Positions 11,708 through 20,075 of a stretch of DNA of 60,254 nt are shown piece after piece (position 1 is the stretch's first letter; each line of letters starts with the position of its first letter). Origin of the DNA: Burkholderia sp. Bp9143. GTDB taxonomy: Bacteria > Pseudomonadota > Gammaproteobacteria > Burkholderiales > Burkholderiaceae. The stretch is taken from NCBI RefSeq assembly GCF_003853645.1, contig NZ_QTPO01000055.1, forward strand, positions 1-60,254, read 5' to 3'. The notes beneath the pieces were generated by a model, which saw only the letters and a program-made list of their open reading frames with translations, was not told the DNA's origin and ran no database searches. A program made the position numbers and the translations under genes.

Positions 11708-12853
11708 TCAGGCGTTGCGCTGCTTCGCCGCGTCCATCAGTGCGGTGAAACGGTCGAACAGATAACCGATGTCGTGCGGGCCGGGCGACGCTTCCGGGTG
11801 GCCCTGGAAGCAGAACGCCGGCTTGTCGGTCAGCTCGAAGCCCTGCAGCGTGCCGTCGAACAGCGACACGTGCGTCACACGCGCGTTGGCCGGCAGCGAA
11901 TCCGCGTCGACCGCGAAGCCGTGGTTCTGCGACGTGATCACCACGCGGCCGTCGCCGAGATCCTTCACCGGGTGGTTCGCGCCGTGGTGGCCCGTCTTCA
12001 TCTTCAGCGTCTTCGCACCGACCGCGAGGCCCATGATCTGGTGGCCGAGGCAAATGCCGAAGGTCGGCACGCCGCGCTCGATGAATTCCTTGGCCGCCGC
12101 GATCGCGTAGTCGCACGGCTCCGGGTCGCCGGGGCCGTTCGACAGGAAGATGCCGTCCGGATTCAGCGCGAGCGCGTCGGCCGCGCTCGCCTCGGCCGGC
12201 AGCACCGTCACGTGGCAGCCGCGCTCCGCGAGCATGCGCAGGATGTTGTACTTGACGCCGAAGTCATACGCGACGACGCGGTACTTCGGCGCTTCCTGCA
12301 TGCCGTAGCCGCTGCCGAGGCGCCATTCGGTCTGCTTCCACTCGAACGGCTTCGTGGTCGACACGACCTTCGCGAGATCCATGCCCGCGAGGCCCGGGAA
12401 CGAGCGCGCGAGTTCGATCGCCTTCGCCTCGTCGTCCGAACCGGCCAGGATGCAGCCGCTCTGCGCACCCTTGTCGCGCAGGATACGGGTCAGCTTGCGG
12501 GTATCGATGCCGGCGATCGCGACGACGCCTTCGTCGCGCAGGTAATCGCCGAGCGTGCGGTCCATGCGGAAGTTCGATGCGAGCGTCGGCAGATCACGGA
12601 TGATCAGGCCGGCGGCATGGACTTTCGTGGCTTCGACGTCTTCGGCGTTGACGCCGACGTTGCCGATATGCGGGTAGGTGAGCGTGACGATCTGACGCGC
12701 GTAGCTCGGATCTGTCAGGATTTCCTGATAGCCGGTAATCGCGGTGTTGAACACGACTTCACCGATCGTGTGGCCTTCGGCCCCGATCGAATAACCACGA
12801 AAGACCGTGCCGTCGGCGAGTGCAAGCAAGGCGGGAGAAAAAGACGGCAACAC
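11708..12853 (-). CDS. carA: carbamoyl phosphate synthase small subunit CarA
   Basis: Glutaminase subunit that feeds ammonia to CarB. It has 381 residues. The class I glutamine amidotransferase triad is visible: Cys in FGICLGHQIMGLA and His in FCFQGHPEASPGP with the following Glu. The N-terminal domain contains GEVVFNTAITGYQEILTDPSY, which is nearly invariant. I choose GTG at 12853 because AAGGAG sits seven bases upstream; a GTG seven codons earlier is in frame but has no such site. It heads the carA-exporter-carB unit. Confidence 0.97.
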   Translation of the reverse strand: MLPSFSPALLALADGTVFRGYSIGAEGHTIGEVVFNTAITGYQEILTDPSYARQIVTLTYPHIGNVGVNAEDVEATKVHAAGLIIRDLPTLASNFRMDRTLGDYLRDEGVVAIAGIDTRKLTRILRDKGAQSGCILAGSDDEAKAIELARSFPGLAGMDLAKVVSTTKPFEWKQTEWRLGSGYGMQEAPKYRVVAYDFGVKYNILRMLAERGCHVTVLPAEASAADALALNPDGIFLSNGPGDPEPCDYAIAAAKEFIERGVPTFGICLGHQIMGLAVGAKTLKMKTGHHGANHPVKDLGDGRVVITSQNHGFAVDADSLPANARVTHVSLFDGTLQGFELTDKPAFCFQGHPEASPGPHDIGYLFDRFTALMDAAKQRNA

Positions 12854-13085
12854 GGGAGGCTCCTTGGGGAACACCCTGCTGCCGACCTGTTTACCCTGCC
12901 GCGCGAGCGCCGCGCTGCGTAGGCGCGCGGAGTCGCTAGCTGGACGCGACCTGCGTTGTCGAGACGCGAACCCGGCGCGTGGCGCACGAGGCTTCGCGGC
13001 ATCGCCCGACAGGCGGCGTGCGGCGGATGAACGGGATGAGTGAGGTAGGCGCTAGGGTGCGAGGTTGATCAGCACAAACTTTCAA

Positions 13086-13115
13086 ATTATAGCCCGAAAA
13101 TGGCCTTATCTTCAA
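13086..13115 (-). promoter_or_regulatory. sigma-70 promoter of the carA operon
   Basis: On the minus strand TTGAAG (13115-13110), an 18-bp spacer and a perfect TATAAT (13091-13086). Transcription would start near 13079, leaving a leader of about 225 nt before carA. The leader (12854-13078) shows no gene that I can support. Confidence 0.75.
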
Positions 13116-13214
13116 TCGATATGACCGTCCGATCGCGCATGCGGCGCGCGTGATGCCGCGGCATCGCACGCGGCATTCCTTGCTGCGGCCCCGTTTCCGC
13201 GGCCGCCCTACCCG

Positions 13215-14447
13215 TCAGCGTACCGCCGGATCAACGTGCTTGCCAGCGCCGCGCGCGGGCCACACGGACCAGACCGCGCTCGCGAGCTGCAGCGCGAGCA
13301 GCACACTCCACGCGGTCACGTGCGCGTCGACCGGGTAGTGGCCGCCGACGGCCGGCCAGTGCGACAGCACGGCACCGATGCCGATCTGGAACGCAAAGAT
13401 CAGCACGAAGATCACGAGCGTCAGCGTCGTATTCGCGCGGCCGATCAGATGCGCCGGGAAGTGACCGGCCAGTACCGCATAGGTCAGGATCCCGACGCCG
13501 CCGAACATCCCGTAGGCCGCCCACAACACGGCCGGCGGCAGCGGCACGCGCGCGACGATCGCGGCCTGCGTGGCGACGAACAGCGCCATGCCGACGCCGC
13601 AAAATGCCTGGACGGACACGCCGCGCCGCTCGAGCACGCGCGCCGCCGCGCCGAAGCCGACGCAGCCGGCCATCATCGCGAAGCCGAGCACCGACACGAG
13701 CCGCGCGGCGTGCTGCGCATCGAACCCCGCGACGTCGCGCAAGTAGGGGCCGACCCATAGCGACTGCATCGCGTAGAACACGCCCTGCGTGACGATCGAG
13801 AACGACGAGATCTTCCAGAACGCGCGGCTGCCCAGGATGTGCCACGTGCCCTTGAACTGACTGACGAGCCCGCCCTGGTGGCGCGGCCGCTCGGCCTCCG
13901 GTGCACCGAAGCCGATCGCGGCCGCGACGACGATCGTCAGACCCGCGAGGCCGCCACAGATCACGCGCCAGCTCGTCACGCCGAGCAGCCAGGTGAGCGG
14001 CGAGCCGACCGCGACGCCACCCAGGCCGCCGACGGCCATCACGAGGCCGTTGACGAGCGGCAGCCGGCCGACCGGAAAATGCTGGGCGAGCGCCTTGAAT
14101 GCCGCACCGAGACACACCGATACCCCGACGCCGATCAGGAGCCGGCCGACCATCATCGTGCCGAGGTCATGCGCGATGCCGAACACGGCGGCGCCGGCCG
14201 CCGCGAACACCAGCATCCCGGCCGTCACGCGGCGCGGGCCGAAGTGGTCGAGCAACACGCCGGCCGGAATCTGCGCGCCGGCGAAGCCGAGGAAATAGAG
14301 GCTGGTGAGCAGCCCGAGATCGGCGGCCGACAGCCCGAGCTCGTGCGTGACGAACGGCGCGAAGCCGAGATTGACGCCGCGGAACACATACGACACGAAA
14401 TACCCGACCGCGAACAGCGCGAGCACCCTCACCTGCACCGACGACAT
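13215..14447 (-). CDS. MFS transporter
   Basis: Major facilitator protein of 410 residues with about 12 hydrophobic segments. N-terminal helices read VLALFAVGYFVSYVFRGVNL, and the loop 2-3 motif appears as GVLLDHFGPRRV. It resembles the NNP/CynX-like group of anion and organic acid carriers, but the substrate is not clear. The frame is open 24 codons further, yet AAGGAGAAG lies just before the ATG at 14447, so that start is chosen. It is downstream of mltD's terminator and upstream of the carA promoter region, all on minus. Confidence 0.87.
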   Translation of the reverse strand: MSSVQVRVLALFAVGYFVSYVFRGVNLGFAPFVTHELGLSAADLGLLTSLYFLGFAGAQIPAGVLLDHFGPRRVTAGMLVFAAAGAAVFGIAHDLGTMMVGRLLIGVGVSVCLGAAFKALAQHFPVGRLPLVNGLVMAVGGLGGVAVGSPLTWLLGVTSWRVICGGLAGLTIVVAAAIGFGAPEAERPRHQGGLVSQFKGTWHILGSRAFWKISSFSIVTQGVFYAMQSLWVGPYLRDVAGFDAQHAARLVSVLGFAMMAGCVGFGAAARVLERRGVSVQAFCGVGMALFVATQAAIVARVPLPPAVLWAAYGMFGGVGILTYAVLAGHFPAHLIGRANTTLTLVIFVLIFAFQIGIGAVLSHWPAVGGHYPVDAHVTAWSVLLALQLASAVWSVWPARGAGKHVDPAVR

Positions 14448-14502
14448 CGCTTCTCCTTGTGATCCCGGGCCCCGCGAAGCCGCAGCCCCGCTGCCGCGCA
14501 CA

Positions 14503-14534
14503 AACGAAAACGCCGTCACCTCGGTGACGGCGTT
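14503..14534 (-). terminator. intrinsic terminator after mltD
   Basis: Exact 12-bp arms (14509-14520 and 14523-14534) with a minimal loop. On the minus strand it is followed by TTTTCGTTTG. It lies 73 bp past the mltD stop. Confidence 0.85.
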
Positions 14535-14606
14535 GCTACGCGTTTCGTCGGATGATAACGCAATCGCGCGGCCCGGCCGGACCGCCGCGCTGCGATCGCG
14601 ACCGCG

Positions 14607-16163
14607 TTACTTCTTCTTGCCCTTGTGCGCAGCGGCCTTCGGCGCCGCCTTCGTCGCGCGGGCCGCCGGCTTCGCGGCACCGTGCTTCGCGCCGCGCGAC
14701 TTGCCACCGACGGACAGGCTCGCGCGCTCGATATGCGCGCCGGCGGTCGACGTCGCGATCCGTTCCGGACCCGGCTCGGCCGGCACCGCGCGGCCGACCG
14801 GCACGTGCAGCACGAGCGCCTGGCCCGGCATCGCGAGATCGCGATGCGTGCGGTTCCATGCCTTCAGCTGCGCGACCGACACGCCGTAGCGGCCGGCGAT
14901 CGCCGCCATCGACTGCTTGCGGCGCACGCGGATCAGCATCTTGCGCGTGTCGGGGACGTCGGGCTCCATCGCGAGCACGCCGTTTTCCGCGACGTCCGCG
15001 CTGATGTCCTCGTCGTCGTCATCGCCGCGCGGCACGACGATCGTCGAGCCCGGCTTCAGGCGCATGCCGGCCGGAATCTTGTTGACCGACATCAGCGTAT
15101 CGGCGTCCACGCCGATCTTCTCGGCGATCGCGGCCGGGCGCGCGCGCTCGCTGACCGTATAGGTGGTCCACGTCGACAACTGGCCGTTGTAGGCCTTCAG
15201 GTTCTTCTCGAACGCCGCCGCGTTGTCGAACGGCAGCAGGATCTGCGGCTCGGTCGCGCCGAGGATCACCGGCTTCGAGAACGACGGGTTCAGCGAGCGG
15301 AACTCGTCGAGCGAAAGGTTCGCGAGCTTCGCGGCCACCGCCACGTCGATGTCGCGCGACGTCGTGACCGTCACGAAGTACGGGTGGTTCGGGATGTCCG
15401 GCAGCGCCAGGCCGAACTGCTGCGGATTCGCGATGATGTTCTTCACCGCCTGCAGCTTCGGCACATAGTTGCGCGTCTCGTTCGGCATCCGCAGGCTCTG
15501 GTAGTCGGTCGGCAGGCCGGCCGCCTGGTTGCGCGCAATCGCGCGCTGCACGTTGCCCTCGCCCCAGTTGTACGCGGCCAGCGCCAGATACCAGTCGCCG
15601 AACATGTCATGCAGGCGCGACAGGTAGTCGAGCGCGGCGCTCGTCGACGCGAGCACGTCGCGGCGCTCGTCCTGCCACATGTTGCGCTTCAGGTTGTACG
15701 TGCGGCCCGTGCCCGGCATGAACTGCCACATGCCGGCCGCCTTCGCGACCGACAGCGCCTGCGGGTTGTACGCGGATTCGATGAACGGCAGCAGCGCGAG
15801 CTCGGTGGGCATGTGGCGCGCCTCGAGTTCCTCGACGATGTGATACAGGTACTTCTGCGAGCGCTCGGTCATGCGCTGCACGTAATCGGGACGTTGTGTG
15901 TACCAGGTCGTCTGCATGTCGACGAGGTCGCTCTGCAGGTCGGGCATCTGGAAGCCGCGACGGATGCGCCCCCAGAGATCGGAGTCTGCACTGGTCAGGT
16001 CGCCGACGGATTGCTTGTCGACGTCGACAGTTTCTTTGGCGGTGGCTGATTTACGGAGGTAGTTGGACGTCGCCTGCGAATCGGCGGCGTTGTTGGCGAC
16101 AGGCGCCTGGCTCGCACAAGCGGCGAGCAGCAGGACCACCATCGCACTCAATATAAGTCGCAT
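14607..16163 (-). CDS. mltD: membrane-bound lytic murein transglycosylase D
   Basis: Outer-membrane lipoprotein that cleaves the MurNAc-GlcNAc bond of peptidoglycan with 1,6-anhydro product formation. It has 518 residues. A lipoprotein signal ends in LLLAAC. The SLT catalytic domain includes ALLPFIESAYNPQALS, in which the Glu is the catalytic acid, followed by AAGMWQFMPGTGRTY and YNWGEGNVQRAI. Two LysM repeats follow (about 345-385 and 410-455). The tail is Ala/Lys rich and ends KAAAHKGKKK. A promoter TTGACG-17-TAGTAT lies just upstream. Confidence 0.96.
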   Translation of the reverse strand: MRLILSAMVVLLLAACASQAPVANNAADSQATSNYLRKSATAKETVDVDKQSVGDLTSADSDLWGRIRRGFQMPDLQSDLVDMQTTWYTQRPDYVQRMTERSQKYLYHIVEELEARHMPTELALLPFIESAYNPQALSVAKAAGMWQFMPGTGRTYNLKRNMWQDERRDVLASTSAALDYLSRLHDMFGDWYLALAAYNWGEGNVQRAIARNQAAGLPTDYQSLRMPNETRNYVPKLQAVKNIIANPQQFGLALPDIPNHPYFVTVTTSRDIDVAVAAKLANLSLDEFRSLNPSFSKPVILGATEPQILLPFDNAAAFEKNLKAYNGQLSTWTTYTVSERARPAAIAEKIGVDADTLMSVNKIPAGMRLKPGSTIVVPRGDDDDEDISADVAENGVLAMEPDVPDTRKMLIRVRRKQSMAAIAGRYGVSVAQLKAWNRTHRDLAMPGQALVLHVPVGRAVPAEPGPERIATSTAGAHIERASLSVGGKSRGAKHGAAKPAARATKAAPKAAAHKGKKK

Positions 16164-16200
16164 GAAAATCTCGGCTTCCGACGGCTGGAAATTGCTGGCG

Positions 16201-16229
16201 ATACTACGGAAGTGCGTGCTTCACGTCAA
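16201..16229 (-). promoter_or_regulatory. sigma-70 promoter of mltD
   Basis: TTGACG (16229-16224), a 17-bp spacer and TAGTAT (16206-16201) on the minus strand, giving a 5' leader of about 30 nt to the mltD ATG. Confidence 0.7.
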
Positions 16230-16314
16230 TAAAAACACCGAAAACTCAGTGAAATCCTACATTTGGAGCAATTTTTACAGATGCCACCTGAGGTTTGGAG
16301 TCCTCCGGAAATCG

Positions 16315-17121
16315 TCATCGGAACCGGTTTTTCCATTCGCGCATCAGCGCGAATGCCGCCAGACGATCCGGCACCGTTTCGTGCAGCTCCGCCTCGAGCG
16401 TCGCATGGATGGCCGAGCTGTCCGCCCGCATGAACGGGTTGACGGCGCGTTCGTGCGCGATCGTGGTGGGCAGCGTCGGCACGCCGCGTGCGCGCAGCGC
16501 CTGCGCGTCGTCGCGCCAGGCGGCGAGCGCCGCATTGCCCGGTTCGCACGCGAGCGCGAAGCGGATGTTCGACAGCGTGTATTCATGTGCGCAATGCACG
16601 CGGGTGTCGCCGGGCAGCGCCGCGAGCGCGTCGAGCGACGCGAGCATCTGCGCGGGCGTGCCTTCGAACAGGCGACCGCAGCCGCACGAGAACAACGTGT
16701 CGCCGCAGAATACGTGAGGGGTGGCGGTGCCCCGCCCGGCTGCCTGGAAATAGGCGATGTGGCCGCGCGTATGACCCGGCACGTCGAGCACGTCGAACGT
16801 GAGCGCCGGTGCGTCGAGCGTCACGCGATCGCCGCCCGCGAGCGGCCGCGTGACCACGCCGATCGCCTCGGCCGCCGGGCCGTAAACAACGAGCGGCACA
16901 TCGTCCGGTTGGCCATCTCGCAGCGCCGCGACACCGCCGACGTGGTCGGCGTGATGGTGCGTGAGTAAAATAGCGGTCAACCGCCAGCCGCGTTCGGCAA
17001 GAACACGGCGTACCGGCGCGGCTTCACCCGGGTCGACGGCGATCGCATCGCGGCCGTCCGAGACGAGCCAGATATAGTTGTCTTCGAATGCCGGCACCGG
17101 CACGTATTCCAGCTCGTTCAT
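16315..17121 (-). CDS. gloB: hydroxyacylglutathione hydrolase (glyoxalase II)
   Basis: Hydrolyses S-lactoylglutathione to lactate and glutathione, the second step of methylglyoxal detoxification. It has 268 residues. The metallo-beta-lactamase fold is shown by LLTHHHADHVGG, VLDVPGHTRGHI, FCGDTLFSCGCGRLFEG and HCAHEYTLSNIRFA, which together supply the binuclear metal ligands. The start MNELEYVPVPAFEDNYIW matches the family. It is divergent from the methyltransferase gene with only 18 bp between the start codons; a TATAAT at 17160-17155 inside the neighbour may be its -10. Confidence 0.96.
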   Translation of the reverse strand: MNELEYVPVPAFEDNYIWLVSDGRDAIAVDPGEAAPVRRVLAERGWRLTAILLTHHHADHVGGVAALRDGQPDDVPLVVYGPAAEAIGVVTRPLAGGDRVTLDAPALTFDVLDVPGHTRGHIAYFQAAGRGTATPHVFCGDTLFSCGCGRLFEGTPAQMLASLDALAALPGDTRVHCAHEYTLSNIRFALACEPGNAALAAWRDDAQALRARGVPTLPTTIAHERAVNPFMRADSSAIHATLEAELHETVPDRLAAFALMREWKNRFR

Positions 17122-17139
17122 GGGCGCGCAATCATCGTT

Positions 17140-17952
17140 ATGTCCGATCCACAAATTATAGACTGGCCCGCCTGGACCGACTCGCCGCCCGGCCGCTACG
17201 TGCTGGGCTGGGAGCAGGCACAGCTCGACCGGATCGTGTCCGACGTATTCGGGTTTCACGCGCTGCAGCTCGGCCTGCCGCAGCTCGACGCGCTGCGCGA
17301 GAACCGCATGCCGTATCGCGGCCTCGTGCTCGATCCGGCGAGCGGCGCGAGCGCGCCCTACCAGTATCCGTGGGCGCGCGAGGCGCGCGCGCCCGAACAT
17401 GCGCCGGCCGATCGCAGCACGACATGGTGCGACCTGCTCGACCTGCCGTTCGAGTCGCAGAGCGTCGACCTGATCGTGATGCCGCACACGCTCGAATTCA
17501 CGTCCGACCCTCACCGCCTGCTGCGCGAGGCCGAACGCGTGCTGATGCCGGAAGGCCAGCTCGTGATCACCGGCTTCAATTCGCTGAGCCTGTGGGGGAT
17601 GCGGCAGTCGTTCGGGCGCATGGCGAACCGCCCGTTCGTGCCGGCCGCGCGCGACCAGATCGCGTTCATCCGGCTCAAGGACTGGATCAAGCTGCTCGGC
17701 TTCGATCTCGAGCGCGGCCGCTTCGGCTGCTACCGGCCGCCGCTCGTCACCGACAAATGGCTTGCCCGCTACGGCTTCATGGAGGCCGCCGGCGACCGCT
17801 GGTGGCCGATCTTCGGCGCCGTCTACATGGTCACGGCCGTCAAGCGCGTGCGCGGCATGCGCCTCGTCGGCCCGATCAAGATGAAGAAGCCCGTGCTCGC
17901 GCCGGGCCTGACGCCGGCGGCCACCCCGACCACCCATCAAGAACACTCATGA
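17140..17952 (+). CDS. class I SAM-dependent methyltransferase
   Basis: Methyltransferase of 270 residues, type 11-like. The SAM-domain half shows DLLDLPFESQSVDLIVMPHTLEF and LLREAERVLMPEGQLVITG, as in small-molecule methylases. The usual glycine-rich motif I is poorly conserved in the first 80 residues, so the cofactor loop is atypical. The gene overlaps rnhA by ATGA, so the two are translationally coupled, with dnaQ behind. The gloB/methyltransferase/rnhA/dnaQ order recurs in betaproteobacteria, but the substrate is not known to me. Confidence 0.85.
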   Translation: MSDPQIIDWPAWTDSPPGRYVLGWEQAQLDRIVSDVFGFHALQLGLPQLDALRENRMPYRGLVLDPASGASAPYQYPWAREARAPEHAPADRSTTWCDLLDLPFESQSVDLIVMPHTLEFTSDPHRLLREAERVLMPEGQLVITGFNSLSLWGMRQSFGRMANRPFVPAARDQIAFIRLKDWIKLLGFDLERGRFGCYRPPLVTDKWLARYGFMEAAGDRWWPIFGAVYMVTAVKRVRGMRLVGPIKMKKPVLAPGLTPAATPTTHQEHS

Positions 17953-18392
17953 CCACCGACACCATCGACATCTATACCGACGGCGCCTGCAAGGGCAACC
18001 CCGGCCCCGGCGGCTGGGGCGCACTGCTGCGCTACGGCGACCGCGAAAAGGAGCTGTTCGGCGGCGAGCCCAACACGACCAACAACCGCATGGAACTGAT
18101 GGGCGTGATCGCCGCGCTCGAGGCGCTGAAGCGGCCGTGCCGCGTGATCGTCCATACCGACTCGCAATACGTGCAGAAAGGCATCAGCGAGTGGATCCAC
18201 GGCTGGAAGAAGAAAGGCTGGATCACCGCATCGAAAACCCCGGTGAAGAACGCCGACCTGTGGAAGCGGCTCGACGCGCTCGTCGCGCAGCACGAGGTCG
18301 AGTGGCGCTGGGTGAAGGGCCACGCGGGCCATCCCGAAAACGAACGCGCGGACGCGCTCGCGAATCGCGGCGTCGAATCGCTTCCGGCCTGA
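17949..18392 (+). CDS. rnhA: ribonuclease HI
   Basis: Cleaves RNA in RNA-DNA hybrids (R-loops, primers). It has 147 residues. All four catalytic acids are in place: D in YTDGACKGNPGPGGWG, E in NNRMELMGVI, D in HTDSQYVQ and D in NERADALAN. The basic protrusion GWKKKGWITASKTPVKNADLW is the substrate-handle region. The ATG overlaps the methyltransferase stop; dnaQ follows after 38 bp. Confidence 0.98.
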   Translation: MTTDTIDIYTDGACKGNPGPGGWGALLRYGDREKELFGGEPNTTNNRMELMGVIAALEALKRPCRVIVHTDSQYVQKGISEWIHGWKKKGWITASKTPVKNADLWKRLDALVAQHEVEWRWVKGHAGHPENERADALANRGVESLPA

Positions 18393-18430
18393 ACGCCGGC
18401 CGCCCTCCTGTCTTTCCCGATTTATCCGAC

Positions 18431-19165
18431 ATGCGCCAGATCATTCTCGATACCGAAACCACCGGCCTGAACCCCCGCACGGGCGACCGCCTGATCGAAA
18501 TCGGCTGCGTCGAGCTGCTGAACCGGCGGCTCACCGGCAACAACCTGCACATCTACGTGAACCCCGAGCGCGACAGCGATCCGGGCGCACTGGCCGTGCA
18601 CGGCCTCACGACCGAATTCCTGAGCGACAAGCCGAAGTTCGCGGAAGTCGTCGACCAGATCCGCGACTTCGTGAAGGACGCCGAGCTGATCATCCACAAC
18701 GCGCCGTTCGACCTCGGGTTCCTCGACGCCGAGTTCGCAAGGCTCGACCTGCCGCCGTTCACCGAGCATTGCGGCGGCGTGATCGACACGCTCGTGCAGG
18801 CCAAGCAGATGTTCCCCGGCAAGCGCAACTCGCTCGACGCGCTGTGCGACCGGTTCGGCATCAGTAACGCGCACCGCACGCTGCACGGCGCACTGCTCGA
18901 CTCGGAGCTGCTCGCCGAGGTCTATCTCGCGATGACGCGCGGCCAGGACAGCCTCGTGATCGACATGCTCGACGACGCAGGCGCCGACGGCGGCGCGGCG
19001 AACGGCCAGCGCGTGTCGCTCGCGTCGCTCGACCTGCCGGTGCTCGCGGCGAGCGACGACGAGCTCGCCGCGCACCAGACCCAGCTCGACGAACTCGACA
19101 AGTCGGTCAAGGGCACCTGCGTGTGGCGCAAGTCCGCCGACGCGGACACCGCCGAAGCCGCCTGA
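18431..19165 (+). CDS. dnaQ: DNA polymerase III epsilon subunit (3'-5' exonuclease)
   Basis: Proofreading exonuclease of the replicative polymerase. It has 244 residues. Exo I is ILDTETTGLNP, Exo II is IIHNAPFDLGFLD, and Exo III is HRTLHGALLDSELLAEVY, the DEDDh arrangement. The C-terminal part, about residues 175-244, is the linker and polymerase-binding segment and contains QTQLDELDKSVKG. It is the third gene of the unit. A hairpin with 11-bp arms (19188-19221) lies between dnaQ and the convergent ynfA-type gene. Confidence 0.97.
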   Translation: MRQIILDTETTGLNPRTGDRLIEIGCVELLNRRLTGNNLHIYVNPERDSDPGALAVHGLTTEFLSDKPKFAEVVDQIRDFVKDAELIIHNAPFDLGFLDAEFARLDLPPFTEHCGGVIDTLVQAKQMFPGKRNSLDALCDRFGISNAHRTLHGALLDSELLAEVYLAMTRGQDSLVIDMLDDAGADGGAANGQRVSLASLDLPVLAASDDELAAHQTQLDELDKSVKGTCVWRKSADADTAEAA

Positions 19166-19203
19166 CGCGGCATTTCACACGCCACGCCTGCAGCCGCGCT
19201 CGC

Positions 19204-19536
19204 TTACACGCGCGGCTGCAGCGCGATGACGGCCATCCCGCCGAGCGCGAGCGCCGCGCCCATCACATCCCAGCGGGTCAGCGCGATGCCGTCGACCACC
19301 CGCAGCCAGATCAGCGCCACCGCGATATACACGCCGCCGTACGCCGCATACGTGCGCCCCGCCGCGCTCGGGTGCAGCGTCAGCAGCCACGCGAACAATG
19401 CGAGCGACAGCGCGGCCGGCACCAGCAGCCACCCGGGCCGCCCGCCCTTCAGCACGAGCCACGGCAGGTAGCAGCCGACGATCTCGGCCAGCGCAGTGAC
19501 GGCGAACAGCGCCGCAATCCTGATCAATTCGGTCAT
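19204..19536 (-). CDS. YnfA family (UPF0060) small membrane protein
   Basis: Inner-membrane protein of 110 residues with four hydrophobic helices. The features are typical of the family: ALAEIVGCYLPWL, AAYGGVYIAVALIWLR and DVMGAALALGGMAVI. YnfA proteins resemble small multidrug resistance exporters in topology, but transport by this protein is only an analogy. GAGGAA precedes the ATG. Its stop codon lies inside the hairpin shared with dnaQ. Confidence 0.9.
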   Translation of the reverse strand: MTELIRIAALFAVTALAEIVGCYLPWLVLKGGRPGWLLVPAALSLALFAWLLTLHPSAAGRTYAAYGGVYIAVALIWLRVVDGIALTRWDVMGAALALGGMAVIALQPRV

Positions 19537-19653
19537 CCGGTTCCTCGCAGATTCGGCCCCCGCCCGGCGGGCCGCGCGACCCCGCCGCGCGCCGCCGATC
19601 ATACCGGAGCCGGCCCCGCCGGAACCGCCGCCAGACGAGGGATTCCGGGCAAT

Positions 19654-19683
19654 TTGCACGATCGTCTGTCATCGTGCTATCAT
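19654..19683 (+). promoter_or_regulatory. promoter-like element upstream of the ProP-type gene
   Basis: TTGCAC (19654-19659), an 18-bp spacer and TATCAT (19678-19683). If used it gives a leader of about 385 nt. The gap 19537-20075 contains no gene I can support on either strand. Confidence 0.45.
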
Positions 19684-20075
19684 GTCGCCTGTTTCAACAT
19701 TCAATCTCTGTCTATTCGATTTCGGAAGACGTCCATCCGCGCATTGCGGACCGGTGCTTCGACCGAAATTGCATCCACAGGAAAGCCCGCCCGACAGGCC
19801 CGCTTTTCTCGTTTCGTTGCCCCTCCGGGGCGCTTGCCGGAACGCCGGACCCCGTCCGCACCGGCATCTGCCGCTCGCATCACGCGGCCCATTCTTCATG
19901 AGCGCACCGTCGCGACGGCCCATCGGGCCCGCGTCGAAGCAGTCCCTTACGGCCCCTTGCCGCCTTCTGTGCAGTAAGCGCTTAATGGCCTGCCCCGACG
20001 CGTAGCACGCGACATCGCGCTCGCCGGCAAACCGTGTCGGACGGCTCGCCCGTTCCGGCGCAGTCAAAGGAGTGC

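Noticed and set aside
13116..13214. Terminator for the MFS gene ending at 13215
   Set aside because: GC-rich with partial palindromes but no stable stem followed by T residues on the minus strand.
19682..20005. Possible upstream ORF before the ProP-type gene starting MSPVSTFNLCLFDF
   Set aside because: No Shine-Dalgarno, atypical composition and no family resemblance.
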